DNA from: Moniliophthora roreri
Lineage: Eukaryota > Basidiomycota > Agaricomycetes > Agaricales > Marasmiaceae
Assembly (NCBI GenBank): GCA_001466705.2
Contig: LATX02000247.1
Location: forward strand, 1 to 64,000
Length of the DNA stretch: 64,000 nucleotides
Direction of reading: 5' to 3'
The first letter of the stretch is position 1. Each line of letters begins with the position of its first letter. Below, piece by piece: positions 47,385 through 59,871 of this stretch. Under the pieces are notes generated by a model, which had not been told where the DNA came from, did no database searches, and worked only from the letters and a program-made list of their open reading frames with translations. Made by a program: the position numbers and the translations under genes.

Positions 47385-49726
47385 ATGTCGGCCGATTCCG
47401 AGTCAGGCTTCGAATCTGATCTGGGACCCTGCACTCGCTTTCTTGCCTTCTTTCCCCCATGAATTCCGACGACGCGCTTATGTCCCTATCTCTACGGCTT
47501 CAAAATCTAAAAAGCGACAACAAAAGATCAAGAATAGGAATGCATCGACAGGCGCAGCAAAAGACTACAAAATACAAAACGCGTTGACACCCCCAAGAGC
47601 GACAACGTATACTGCGCAGGCTTTGTTTGGTGAGTTCCTAATAGTCTTTTCAGCCAAGGATGAGAGATTTACTTTGCTGTTAGAGCAGATACGTCGTGGT
47701 GACATTGACCTAGACCCGGAATATCAACGAGGTAAGCACTCGGTGACAGTGTTCTTTCCCGGATCTGCTTACTGAATACTGACTACAGACGTCGTTTGGA
47801 CTGCCCAAAAGCAAACTCAACTCATCGACTCCATTTTCAGGAACTACTATATTCCACCCATTATATTTTGTACGTGCTCGGGGAATCGCTTTTCAGGATA
47901 CTGATTTTCATCTCAGGTGTGACCGTTCACGATGACGGCTCGGAGTCGCGGACTTGTATAGATGGAAAACAGCGCCTGACATCAATCAGACTGTACGTTG
48001 CATTACGGTTACCCTTACTGACGGTTATTGATATACTCAATAGATTTATGGACGGCCTCATACCTCATAAGGACTTGTTCGTCGCGTTTACAACCTTCCT
48101 TCGCCTAAGCAACCTAACACCCCCAAAACAGGCACACCGGTCAACAATTCTGGTACAAGAACAATCCCGAGGCGAAGAGGAGAGGCCGTAACACCCTTTT
48201 ACCAGAGAAATACCGGCTCATATTCTCCAACAAGCAAGTCGTGTGCGTTGAATACGGAAAGCTAAAGCCACCCGACGAGAGAGACATCTTCCGTGTAAGT
48301 ATTTGTATTCCTATCATTATTAGATTACATGTCTAATCATCCACCTCTACCGTAGCGTGTACAACTTGGAATAGCCTTGACTCCCGCCGAGAAACTTCAA
48401 GCCAATGCAACACCACGCGCCAACTTTATTCGGCATCTCATTTCCTCATACTGTACTCCATCGACTCTCGGTCATCAAGACGTAGCTTGGGATCGCGATC
48501 GAGGGAAAGACCTATACGTTGTTGGTCTGGCCGTCTTATGTTCAGCCAAATGGAGCAGCCATTCTGGATTACAAGTTTTACCGAGGCTAAGTGGTTTGGA
48601 AGACTGGATGGACAGGAAGACTGCGAAGGATCAGAAGAGGAAAAGCAGGAACGATATCGAAGACGATAGCGACTCGGAAGGGCGCTACCAGCTTCCGGTG
48701 CCGTTCTGCGAGAGAGTTGAGAAGGCTTTCCAAGTTCTAGTCAAGATAGCTACGAACAAACGGTATGTCTTCGTTATTAATCTCCGACCTCGGCTGATGT
48801 TCCAACATAGGTATAACACTCCGTTTCTCTCCTCGTCTGGAATCTCTGCGCGAGTCGCACCTCTCGAGATGGTCGGCAGTATCATGCTTGTCTACATGAC
48901 CTCTACCACTTCGGCTCCAACTTCCAGCTCTTCTTCCCGACGATCATTCAACCCGAATAAACCTGATCATCTATCTCAACTTTCGAATCTCATTGTCACG
49001 ATGCGCCGGCAGCTACGGGAGATTCATAAGGACATCCGAATGAACTCTACTGTGGCTCGGGATATGTTTGATTTCATCCTCGAAGCCAGTCGGAATCCTT
49101 TCACCTACCAAGGCACCACTCCTGGTACAGATCCAGAATACGAAGAGGAGGAAGAGACTACGAGGCTGTCAGAGGTGAAGCGTGTGAAGCGGGATCCACC
49201 TTCCAGCAGTCACTCGACAGATGGTTTGGCACCACCTCGCACTGCACGAAAATCGACGCTGCGACAACAGACTCCTCCAGGTCCTGATCCTGCCAATGAT
49301 AAAGACGAGACACTTTGGGGCGGCCCTGTGCATTCTTCGGAACTAGAACCTTCCGTTTCACAGATGGGAGCCGAAATAATGGTTGAGGGGCAGGCGTCTA
49401 CTACTACTCCTTCACGACCAACATTTCCTCAGACGGACATGACCATGATCACTCAAGCTCAAGCTCAAGCTCAAGCCATGTACGCACAGATGATGGCTCA
49501 ATCGATGATCATGATGGGGATGTCTCCTGTAGCCGCTGGTACTCTTTTGTCGTCGGGTATGAGCGGAGTGACACCTCAGATGATAACCACAGCCTGGGGA
49601 TACTCGATGGGTGGAGACGAGACGCATCATGAACCTGTTCCAGAGCCTGCTAACCCCAATTCCGAAAGGTTCTCCCGTATTCCGACGGACGAGCCTCCGA
49701 CAGGTTATGCGGGTGCCAATTTCTGA
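47385..49726 (+). CDS. DUF262 (GmrSD/ParB-like) domain protein, with a one-base frame problem near the start
   Basis: Exons: 47385-47629, 47684-47731, 47789-47869, 47917-47992, 48044-48076, 48132-48294, 48356-48762, 48811-49726. Introns are 47-60 nt, GT-AG. The signature is DIDLDPEYQRDVVWTAQKQT and CIDGKQRLTSIRL, the two conserved motifs of DUF262, the nuclease/NTPase-related domain known from GmrSD modification-dependent enzymes and related to ParB. Fungal members have no settled role. The C-terminal half is low complexity: an acidic EEEEE run, QAQAQAQA, and a Met-rich stretch. From exon 2 the frame is clean (1724 nt). The acidic start MSADSESGFESDLGP at 47385 is one base out of frame with it. 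One C fewer in the C5 run 47454-47458 would join them (1968 nt, 655 aa). This is either a sequencing error or a real frameshift. Confidence 0.8.
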
Positions 49727-51589
49727 TTTCTTGAACCTTGTAGGTAGCGTCATTTACATCTCTATTATTAGTAATACAACATGTACTGTATATCAATATG
49801 AATATCTATTATCCAGAACTGCGAGGAATGTGAACAAGAACCGGGGCTAGACGGAGGTCGAGTGAGGGCGCTAATGTAGGTGCTAACAACTTGGACGTTT
49901 ATGTGACCGTCTTTGTCTATAACCATCACTACTTTCGCCCACTCTTTATTTTCCATCACTCGCTATCGTCCCAAGTCTGGATGAGACTCATTACTAGAGA
50001 TAAATTGGTAGTCTGCCGCCCGGGGATACCTTCGAAGCCTACTTCTGGCAGCCGACTTTTCTGTGTACAAGAATTCGGTCATGCCGGTGTTAACGGACCA
50101 ATTCTCGCTCTTCGGAGGAGTTCGTCGAGTAATTGATGCACAGGACCTCAACCCCATCCGTGATCTGCAAGTTCCAATCAACCTAAGATACTTAGCTGTT
50201 CAATACGATATCACAAACGAAGAGTAGGGTTGTCAGATTCACTACAACGTTAGGGAATCTATTGAGAACATACACTTGAAAGCCCAAACTGCGTACATAT
50301 CCTGCCTTCCTGTGGTACTTGGGTGATGACTTGCAGAAATCAAACGGCACTGGCGTGAATGGGAGATGAATATTGCTACAGAGAGAATATTCATACCGAG
50401 TACGGCGAAGAGCGGGGATATTCACTCAGGTCGTCCGTATAAATCTCTACAGGAAGACCTTGAATATCGCGCATGGTAGGTTCCAGATATCAAAGGCAGA
50501 ATGGAGCTAAGGTGAGTCAGTACTTTCGTTTCATCACAGCGAAGTACAGACTTATTTTGGATCCAATTTCGACAGACATGAGGGTTCAGGATAACAAAGT
50601 GCCGGCGGCAAAGTCCTAAAAATTCTCAGCTCGTGGGAAAAGCTGCCGCACCACCGACTTGCTTCTTACGATGTCTGCATCATCCCAACACCTGCTAGTA
50701 CAAGATATCTCCCCTTCTGAGGTTTTGCCTATGAACGGGGGTGACTGGGATCGGTATGTATCCCTTATCATAATGTTTAGTAATGTGCTGACGCGTTCCT
50801 CGGTCCGTGTTGATGCAGAAGGAAACAGGAGAAACGAAGTAGCCTTCATTCTTAACTTTGTTTGAATGTTTAAGGCTCAATCTAGTACGTTCCCTATTGA
50901 GTTTTCCGTCTGCCAACTCCATTAATCTTCTATCGTGCCAAGCCCTTTTCCAAGCCCTCCGGACGAGTCATTTCAGGAGCTAACCCTTCACAAATATACA
51001 TGCAATCCAGTATGAGGTGCCAAACTTCGCCGCTTTTCCGGGCATTAGCCTACTTCGTTCAAGTTCAGAAGCCCTCCCGACCTTTCCGCGAGAAGACGCG
51101 TGCTACACTCCATCCTCCCAATTTCATTCTGCGAAAAATATGTTTAAGGGAATGCGCCAAGATAGTAGCCACGGCAGGAGACCCTGGGAAGAAGGGAGCG
51201 GAAGCCAGTTGCAACGGATGAGGGAGCACGACACAACCAAGACTCGGGCTGCTGCATAAACAGGTGCGTCTATTGAATTACTATCGTTAAGCGAAAGACT
51301 TTTTGCTCACTCTTGGTTAAAAGGAACCAGGTCTGCAGTTCGAAGACGAGAACCTAGGAGCCTACCAAACCTACCAAACGTCGTCTATACACCAGGACAT
51401 CTTCCACGCGTTCGGCTTGCGTAAGGTCGTTTCTGATTGGCCGATGGGTCTCCACACGCTTGCGTCACCTACCCGTTCCTTCATCCTCGAGCTTCAAGGC
51501 TATAGCTTTTAGCCTGAAAATCAAAGAGCGAAGATTCACAACATCGATACATGGCCTACAGGAGTTCTAGGGCGATTTGCTGGAAATTA
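49727..51589. other. No secure gene
   Basis: One protein-like open piece is listed separately (50012-50224). A short frame at 50689-50753 (VQDISPSEVLPMNGGDWDR, followed by GTATGT) might be a first exon, but I could not extend it. Confidence 0.35.
50012..50224 (+). CDS. Possible exon, unknown protein
   Basis: An open stretch of about 70 codons with protein-like composition (SVMPVLTDQFSLFGGVRRVI, then NPIRDLQVPINLRYLAV) ends at a TAG. It lacks a start codon of its own and a family. It could be a 3' exon or a gene remnant. Confidence 0.25.
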
Positions 51590-51960
51590 GGGGCGGCAAA
51601 GGTGGACACGAGGACGATGGAGGTATCGTGCAGTCTCGCTGACACCACCATCGTGTTCGGCAACCTCGAGAACCCCAGGACTACTACTCTGGGGTCTTCG
51701 AGGGTCGGCTTTGGCTTCGAGCAGTGTGATACCTGCTCTTTCTCTTTTACCATCACGACGGCGGACGCAACTTGACAAATGGTAAATTTATTTATCTATT
51801 TTACTTTCTATCACTAATAATTTTACCTCAGGACTACTTGTGACTTACAATAAGGGTGAAAGGAGCAGGAAGGAGGGAGAAGCGTGGTGGAACAGGGATA
51901 AAGGTGGATGTCAAAAACGATGACAGATGCGAACGTGGGCATTGCTGGTGCTGGGTCCAA
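51590..51960 (+). repeat. Distant copy of the hairpin module
   Basis: It matches the 24.8-25.1 kb module in order: a GGACGATGG/TATCGTGC remnant; CGCTGACACCACCATCGTGT; ACCCCAG/CTGGGGT (51672-51695); GAGCAG/CTGCTC (51719-51738); TTTTACCATCACGACGGCGG; GGTAAA plus a T-rich stretch; and a purine-rich piece with GGAAGGAGGGAGAAG. The stems are shorter but still paired. It lies 25 kb from the main array. Confidence 0.8.
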
Positions 51961-52089
51961 CACCTGTTTACACTGTCTCTTCAATCGAACTTCAATAAAT
52001 GATGCCAAGAAACTGTTTCATCAGCCTGCTTCAAGTTAAGTTCCTCCAATGAACGAAAAATTGCATTCAGATGGTGGCGGGCGCTGGCG

Positions 52090-52390
52090 CTATAGTGTTA
52101 GGCTATGATAAGAGAGATCGGGAATTTTGTGTTGGAGTTAGACATCTTCGAGAGCCAAGGGTCGTTGGTGATCCTGTGGGCGTGTAAACGGTTACAGCCA
52201 ACAGTAATTCTATACAGAAATACCGAAGAGGGTTCAATGAAAGTAGTCAGAAAATGCTGTATAACTGCCAGGGTAGACGGCTTGGAGACTCTCTGACCGA
52301 GTCCGGGGATTTTTTTCTTTTCTTTTTGTTGTTGGTGGTTTCGGGAGTCGTACCCATTGTCTTCCTGAGGTGAGGGTATGGCGACGTTTA
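52090..52390. repeat. Diverged duplicate of 56775-57115
   Basis: The shared order of strings includes TATGATA.GAGAG.TC.GGAATTTT, TTCTATACAGAAA..CGAAGAGG and TCG.GAGT.GTACC..T..TCTT. Indels break any common frame, so the similarity is at DNA level. Confidence 0.65.
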
Positions 52391-55300
52391 GGAATCATTG
52401 TATCTCACGAACTATAAGAGCTTTACAACAGATCAGCGGAAGCGGGACAGCTGTCTCAGCGATGAGATTACTCGTTGTGGTAATACAAAGTGTAGTGTGA
52501 TCCCCTGACTGATATCGAGGCTTATTCGCTGCCACTTTACTGGAGCACCTATATTAGAGCTGCTTCACTAGAATATCAGAACAGAGCAGCAACAAGCAAT
52601 GTCATCTATTCACTCATAGCGATCCATCAGATACGGAGAGATAAGCCTGGACTCGTAACAAGATGCCACAGTACCGAATTGGTTCTCAAAGTCGGGCGAA
52701 CTGTTGAATGGAATGCTAATAACCTAGAACGAGAATCATCAGTACCATAAGATATCTTGTGATGAAGGAGATACACATACCTTTGCGTTTAGCGATCATG
52801 GGCGCGGTGGGGAGGAGTGTAAATGGGTTCTTGCGACGAGCACACCAATATCGGGGAAACTGACTCTGGTAGATGCAAGAAACGGCTGCATAGATTACTG
52901 AAAATAACTGGACTAGATTCACTGGGGTGCAGCAACATAGTGGACGACGAAAGGCTAACGCTTGGGTGTACTCAGGAGGTAATAATGTTGTTTGCTCCTG
53001 CCGAAGTCAAGCAGCAGGGCGATCTTCATGGAGCATCCGCAGTGGATAGACGCCGGACGCTTGGATAGGGCGAGGGAGTTCTGCTTGCAGGCGCTTCATG
53101 TAATTCATTCTGTGGTCCGAATTAGCCTATGAGTTGAGACGTGGTTAAGCATTAACGTTTTCATAGAGAATGCGATAACATACGTTGCGATCGTTCACCG
53201 CCACTCCCTTTCCTCCTATAGCGCACAACTCCATTAACTCAAGCGAACGACTCTAAGAATTTAGTAATCCTGGATTCTCCGTCGGTACCGGTTAAGGATG
53301 TGGCAGAGAACTTGATACATCGTTTGTCGCCGCTACCCATGCCATGATTGGTACCAATGCCAACGATGCAACGACACGGGGCGAAAGATACACAAGTAGG
53401 CCAGCTGTTCCACGACAATCACCACATGGAAGGTAGAGAACAAGATGACATCGGAAAAGGGGTAGCTGCTTCGGGTATGAGGGCCTGACAGCGAACACTG
53501 AGCTCGCACGAATCCCGACATGGCAAGTATGAGGTGGGTATTGTGGTTGCTAACGGTAAAGAAAGCCTCGGGACGAAGGAGGCATCAAGTGCAACGTTTC
53601 CACTGTGCTTCGGCCATAAACGCGACCCTCCACTCTTCCTGTGACTTTGAAGCCGTTTCTCTTTCGACAAACCAGACTCGTGAAGCTTGTACGATACATT
53701 GAGCAGCGGGGGAAGTCTAGGTGCTGCATGCTGAATCAAGGGTGAACGTGGAGGCCGGTTTGCCTTCGTGTGCAAAGCCAGATAACATGGACGTTGAACA
53801 AATGTTGCTGATACTGGGCGAGGTGAAGTGCAGACAGCGAAATGACAACGGGATCGGAATTTCGGCATATCGGCTGGTAGCGACAAAGAAAGCTCGACGG
53901 GCATCGAGTACAAAATATTGTCATGAACAGGCTCGCTCAACTCATCCCTCCACTCTTTACACCTATCACCCTTCGAAGACCTGTCTTATCGTTGACGAGT
54001 ATCCATCAAGTCCACAGCCTTAGGCTTGAAAGATGAACAGCAAGGCGGCGCATGATGTGCATGACCAGGTGATTAGGAAGGTTGTAGTGGGCTACCCGAT
54101 GAAAGGTTCGGCGAAATTAGGAAGCATTGTGCAGGATTCCTCCTCGAACTCCTCCACTAGGTATCACTCTTGTCCTCTATGCTTCTCTTCCCAAATATCG
54201 AAAACGGCATGATCCGAAATAGCCGTGAGCAGTTGAGGTGCCAACAGCAAGGGTAACCTTCGATGACCCACGATGTATCTTCAACGTTGTGTTGGAAGGA
54301 AGGGTAACGCTTGGGACGCAATCACCATGTACCAGAACGACTGATGGCCAATGTATTTCGATGCGGAAAGTCTCCACCATCATGCGGTGGTGGTATTGTG
54401 GGAGATTAGGAAGTGTGTGGTCTGTACCGGTGTAGTAGTTGATGAACAGGTAACCCGAATGCTGTTAGAATAGCAAATCCTGATGCATCGCGTTCGGCGG
54501 TGATATGGCGCTGGCTGCAGGATCCTTCGATGCCGCCCATGACTAGTAACTCCTTCCTCTGCTATTGCTCCTTGTACAACCGGACCTGCTGAAACTTTGT
54601 GAGGGCGTCGACAAGTGGAGCAGGTTCGTGAGGGCAACTGTGGCGTTGGAGATGGAGGTATGAGACCGAAAAGCACATAGCTATTAGATGTCGGATTCGA
54701 CACTAGGATAGCTGAGAACAATGACGTGGAAGCGAGGGAATGTAGCATGATTGCCTCGGTTGGACTAAAAGACAGTCTCCAGTCGCAGCGCTTCGCGGGT
54801 CGCTAGAAGAATTTGGCTGTCAGGAGAAGGTACAGAAGTACCAGCACCGTGGAAGTTGGGGTAGACAAAAGAGTATACTGGCAAGATGGCAGCGGAGCAA
54901 CATTGCCGGCGTTTCAAGAGGGCCCGTCTTTGGGCAAGGAACGGTGTATAGTATTGATCAAGTGCCGTCCGTAACGCATTGCGTGGCAGGTATTGAGGTA
55001 GTGGCGTATACGGGTCGGCTGCTGAAAGAGGGGTAATTCGCCGTATTGGGAAACGTTCATTCAGATAAATTTGCTTGGAGGCGCGGGAGCGACTGCTGAT
55101 ACCGTCGATGTATAGCCCTCGAGTTCTCTGCTGATAGGCTTATTAGCTCCGCTAAAAGTCCACAAGTCACGGTGCTTACACGAAGAGGTAGCGAGAGTCC
55201 TCATAGCTAACTCATTAAGTGCCCCATCCAAGTACCTTCAGAAAAGAGGAATCGCTCTACTTCTGTCGAAAAGGACCCAAATCATTCAGAGTATCTAAAA

Positions 55301-56774
55301 AAGGAAGACAGAAATTGTCAGCGATGGCCTTGTCTCGAAGATTGAGTGAAGAGCGCCTACAGAACACCCTGTAAACATGCGGATAACCGTCGAAAGTTCA
55401 ATCGGTCGTCCCTGCGGAGTATGAACGACATGGTTGGTAAAAGGAAGAGAGTCCACGTGTCAATCCGCCGCAAGACCCGGTCTAGGCCGACCGGCCCGAT
55501 AATATTATCGCGAAAATTATCTTATCTCATATCTTTGCTGTTGACTCTCATCTTCGTTCGGTTGCAGTTTTTCTTCATTCAGAACTTCCTCGAAGCAATA
55601 GACACCAAGTTCTGGCACCCCATACCTCAACTCTCACTCCGCATCAAGACACATCGTGTCACTCACAGAAGCCCGGCGGATGAATGTCGAGCTTCCTGTC
55701 TAGTGCCTGTAGCAGCAAAGACGTTTGGCTCGAGTGCCAAGATCGGACTACTCCCTTCGCTTCTCGCTTTCTCTCCACCACTTCATGTACAACTGACTTC
55801 ATCTCACTCGATGCGAGCAGAGCAGCAAGGTATAGATGCGTAGATGCGATGCCGAAGTGTCACTATAGCTTTTGAATGTCAGTATCAATCTCGAGGTACT
55901 TGATAGGCGGGTAGACTTATCATTCACCTTCTCTTGGTGAGACACCGCCGAGGACATCCATAAAATTGCACCACCGTTTGATGGCTCTACGACTTGATGT
56001 AGTCTGGGTCATCACCGATGCAGATTTGACAATCGTGGTAAAGGGCGGACGGAACTTTGACGATACGATACGTGAACCGTGTCCTGGATATGTTTAGCCC
56101 GAGTAAGAAGCTGAAACTTACCGAACGAGACTCACAAGCTTGCTAACTCATGTCCTAACATGTCCAGCACGATACCCAGCTTCTACTGTCCGGATCGTTG
56201 GCATGTGCTTCAAAGGGATACGCACGTGTGATGTAAAGAAAGAAAGAAGGGAGGAGATCAATATTGGGTATCTGCTGAAATTGAAGGAGAAATTTATCCT
56301 TTCATTTTCTGAAAAGGATCCAGAAGTTCAGGGACGACGACAGTAACATGGGTTGCCGTGGTGAGGAACCTGAACTGACGGGTGTACTATCAGTGAACGG
56401 TCAGCATACGGCGCTGGAGACAATGACAGCTAGCACGTACATCAATCAAGCGTGTTGGCATGAATGCGAGGGTGTTGAAGGTGAGGAGAATGCCTGTGAA
56501 GCGTGCCAGGGAAGGAGTCTCGTGTTCATATGAAATGTCATTGCGTCGTCATAATCGAGGCCGAGGACACCCTACAGCATTCCATAGCGTTCGATTACGT
56601 CCAATGCAAGTGCTCTAGGGAAATAAGGTCCGCATTCGCAAAGAGCCAGCTCGAGCATGGCGACAGACGTAGTCTGGTGATAACATGATCTGGCAGCGCC
56701 AATATACTTGAGATGGAAGTGTTGGAGAGGCACGAGAAGGGTACAGCTGGGATGTTAGCGAGAGACTAGGTAGC
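52391..56774. other. Long stretch with unassigned ORFs
   Basis: The longest frames are 53419-53940 (minus, 173 aa; start MSEPVHDNILYSMPVELSLS; no motif), 54380-54748 (minus, 122 aa) and 55346-55843 (plus, 165 aa; a basic N-terminus, then the hydrophobic segment YLISLLLTLIFVRLQFFFI). Any of these could be an exon, but no family, splice chain or duplicate supports them. Nothing else is recognised. Confidence 0.3.
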
Positions 56775-57115
56775 GTTGGGTTATGATAGATGTAAGAGAG
56801 GTCAGGAATTTTTGTGCCATCGGAGTTGAATGTTTTTGGGAGTCAACGGTCGTTCTATACTCCTGTGAGCGCGTGAATGTTACGAGCCAGCGGTAGTTCT
56901 ATACAGAAACGTCGAAGAGGTTTCGACGCTTGTGGGAGAAGCGCCGAGATGTTCTGGCGAGATGTTTGGGTGACAGGGTGTGAGAGCGCCTGCAATGACC
57001 AAGTGCAAAAGATGGTTAGATATATTCAAAGGCGAAAGTAGTCAGAGGCAGGTTTCTCCGTTATTGATGGTTTCGAGAGTTGTACCTGTCATCTTTATGA
57101 GGTATGGGAACTAGA
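56775..57115. repeat. Diverged duplicate of 52090-52390
   Basis: Partner of the block at 52090. An extra stretch of about 90 bp (about 56920-57010) is present only here. Confidence 0.65.
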
Positions 57116-57673
57116 ACGCTTTGCGATGCTTGTGAGCACAGAAAGACGTCCAAGATGGGGCGTATGTTCACCTTATTGTTGCCTTCAATCCACATGCCCA
57201 ACTTAAGGCGTGCAAACTGATTAGATAGTACCAAGATAGTACCTCTAAACATCATGAGCACCGCTCGGCCAATTCCCATCCTCAATGGCTACTAACTCCC
57301 TCACGCGACCCCATATGAACATCTTCCTGCACGAAAAGGTTCGGTATTGTCGGTGCTGAACACAAGAGGGAACAGGAGAGGGATGTAATTGAGAGTGTGA
57401 GTAGACATGGAAGTCGGTGAAGAAGCCAGATGGAACCCTAACCCTGTGACATCAGATAATTAATGCCTGCCGCCATGGCCGTTGAGAGAAGGAGTTCTAG
57501 TATATCATTCACCAACGATGTAGGAATTGAAGCACTGCAAGTTCTATTGTACAATACACATGTAGATCAAGAATGATTCTCCAAGAAATCAAAGACAACG
57601 AATCAACAATTTTGCAGCAAGAAATATGTTGGAAATGCGTTCAATATCACGTCACCTCCACGCCACGGCGACC

Positions 57674-59077
57674 TCACGCAAATTGCAGTCCGTGTAGTTC
57701 ATATCCTTCCTGGTCATCCTCCACCTTCAGATCCGCCCAACGGAGTACACCCATGCGAGACTTGCGCATCCTCTCGAACAATCCAACCTCCGGCCTTCTA
57801 CGAAGCACAAGCTGTAAATCCCGTAACTTTGGCATGACACCTTCCTTACACAATTCTTCCAGCAACAGCGTACCAGCCATATCCGACCTGACTACCATCT
57901 GTGTGACTTCCAACTCGACAACGTTCCGCATCTTCTCCAGTAATGGCGAGATGTGCTTACAATCAAATGGAAGTCGTGCCATTCGGAAGACGCAAACACC
58001 TTCAATGAGGTGCTGAATTGCAGGGTAGATGCTCTGCTGTGAAGGCATAAGGAATATTGGATCCCAATTTTCCTGTATGCTGAGCGACAAGTGGCTCAGG
58101 ACAGGTAGAACCATTGCCTTCAGAACACTGCACAAATCATCTGTAGACAACTTATCCGTATCCTCAATGACCAGGGTGTGCAAGTGAGGAAAGTGGAGCT
58201 GAGCAACACCCAGACGAGTGCTGTTAGATCCGTCTGAGCAGAGACGAAGCTCCGCCACACGAAGGTTCGGAAAGTGTGGAAGAAGATGCTTGACGCCAAG
58301 AGGCGTCACATCCAGCAGAATGATGTTGGTTATGTTCGAGAATGGTAAGATGTGCCATCGGATGAAGTTGTCGCTTCGGCAAGGCTGATGAAGCGTGAAG
58401 CTGTGGATTGGGAATGTAGAGAGATCCAAAACTCCTTCCAGACTCTTGGGCGTGAAGAGTGAGAGGTGTACAAGGGAAGTGAACCGAGGCCGGAAGGACG
58501 AAAGAATGGATGTCGCGGATGAATCTTCCGTGAAGATGCCCTTGGCAAGGAAAGCGAAATAACGAATGCGTTCAGCCTGACTAAATATAAGTCTGACTAG
58601 AAAGCACCAGGTTTCAAGTTCTGCTGATGCTTCTGCTGATTGGTCAAGGACGATCGGAACAAGGGATGTGGCATTTGCAATGGTCAAGTGAATCGAGAGC
58701 GGTGCGTCGGCAGAACGCTTGAGATGCATCAGGACACGTTCCAATGCACGTAATGGGTCACGATGCCAACCAGGGATAACGGAAATACGAAGCGATGCCC
58801 AAAGAGCAGGGGTGTCCAAGGTGACGCTTCTCCAGTGTCTACAAACGCTGCCTAGGTGCGATCCTGTTGACCTTGACTTGTCTCCATCTGCGGAGGAGCA
58901 TGCAAAAGTGCTCTGGGTGACAAAACCATCCGCCTCTCGTGTATCGACATTGAGGAATATTTCTGAAAGCAACTCCGGAAGAATTGAATGGATAGGTGGC
59001 TGGGCAGCAGTGTGAAGTACGCTCATTATCGCAGCTATAATACGAGGTGATGAGCTAGTAAAACCATCAGTAAGCAT
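57674..59077 (-). CDS. F-box/LRR-type protein, single exon
   Basis: An intact 467-residue frame without introns. The F-box region is PIHSILPELLSEIFLNV (about residues 28-44) with GSVCRHWRSVTLDTPALWAS at about 77-96. The rest is leucine-rich (FPNLRVAELRLCSDGS, then FPHLHTLVIEDTDKL), as in substrate adaptors of SCF ubiquitin ligases. The start at 59077 is the first ATG; a second at 59026 (MSVLHTAAQPPIHS) is equally good, since the first 17 residues add nothing. It is one of three F-box genes in the window, and their C-terminal regions differ strongly, as expected for divergent target binding. The plus-strand ORF at 57573-58016 is antisense to it and rejected. Confidence 0.85.
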   Translation of the reverse strand: MLTDGFTSSSPRIIAAIMSVLHTAAQPPIHSILPELLSEIFLNVDTREADGFVTQSTFACSSADGDKSRSTGSHLGSVCRHWRSVTLDTPALWASLRISVIPGWHRDPLRALERVLMHLKRSADAPLSIHLTIANATSLVPIVLDQSAEASAELETWCFLVRLIFSQAERIRYFAFLAKGIFTEDSSATSILSSFRPRFTSLVHLSLFTPKSLEGVLDLSTFPIHSFTLHQPCRSDNFIRWHILPFSNITNIILLDVTPLGVKHLLPHFPNLRVAELRLCSDGSNSTRLGVAQLHFPHLHTLVIEDTDKLSTDDLCSVLKAMVLPVLSHLSLSIQENWDPIFLMPSQQSIYPAIQHLIEGVCVFRMARLPFDCKHISPLLEKMRNVVELEVTQMVVRSDMAGTLLLEELCKEGVMPKLRDLQLVLRRRPEVGLFERMRKSRMGVLRWADLKVEDDQEGYELHGLQFA

Positions 59078-59871
59078 TGTGGTTTACTTCTTGTGTATAA
59101 CAACGTATAATTCTGGGTCCCGTTACGCAGCGAATTGGGAGGGGTGTAGATCTGATGTGTGAATGAAGATGGTGTTGATGAGGGGAGTAGCGATGGTGAT
59201 AAGGATACGTGCGAGGAACTCGATGGTGCGATTCAAGAAGCAGATGTCACGCTAATGAGCGGTTGTCACAAACACATGACTACTCGGTGTAACGGAAAGT
59301 GATGGCCCCCACCGGATATGGGATTAGGTTTTTCTGCCGCACAAAAATGACCTTCTCCCCACCCGTTCTTATCCATCCAATGATAGTTCTTGTGCACATA
59401 GTTTTCATTCTTGCTTTAGAATTCACCTTGATCACGGAGTCCGGGCGGTTGGATTGACGTGGTCAGGATAGGGGCATAGAAGACTTCGGCTGAAAGTTGA
59501 CATCCAGAGGGCCATCACTTTCGAATTCCGTGGCGCCGAGTAAACCGAAAAGGAAATCTTCCAAGAAAGAAGAGGGAATGAGAACATCAACGTGCTTGTG
59601 TCCCCTCTTTTTTCCTGTTCTCAGACGACTGCTTTGTTGCACACTTTCGTGGTCATTACAGTATTCCAATCGTGCCTCAATCTCGCATCTTTTTCGGTCC
59701 ATGTGGTGTCCACCAATGGTTATGACTTGGTTTACCTAGCGTTAACGTTTCCAGAGGCTGGAGAGGCTCAAGGAGCGTTATATTAAGGCTACTTTATTAC
59801 AGCAGGATTTATATGGCCATAATCTTTGTGTGATTAAATGTTAAATTAATTCTGTGAAAACTCCAGCTTCC
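59078..59871. other. Intergenic between two minus-strand genes
   Basis: Only weak ORFs. TTCCAGAGGCTGGAG at about 59749-59764 matches the right arm of the hairpin family at 21.9-26.4 kb, but no left arm is found. Confidence 0.35.

Noticed and set aside
57573..58016. 147-codon plus-strand ORF
   Set aside because: Antisense shadow of the F-box gene.
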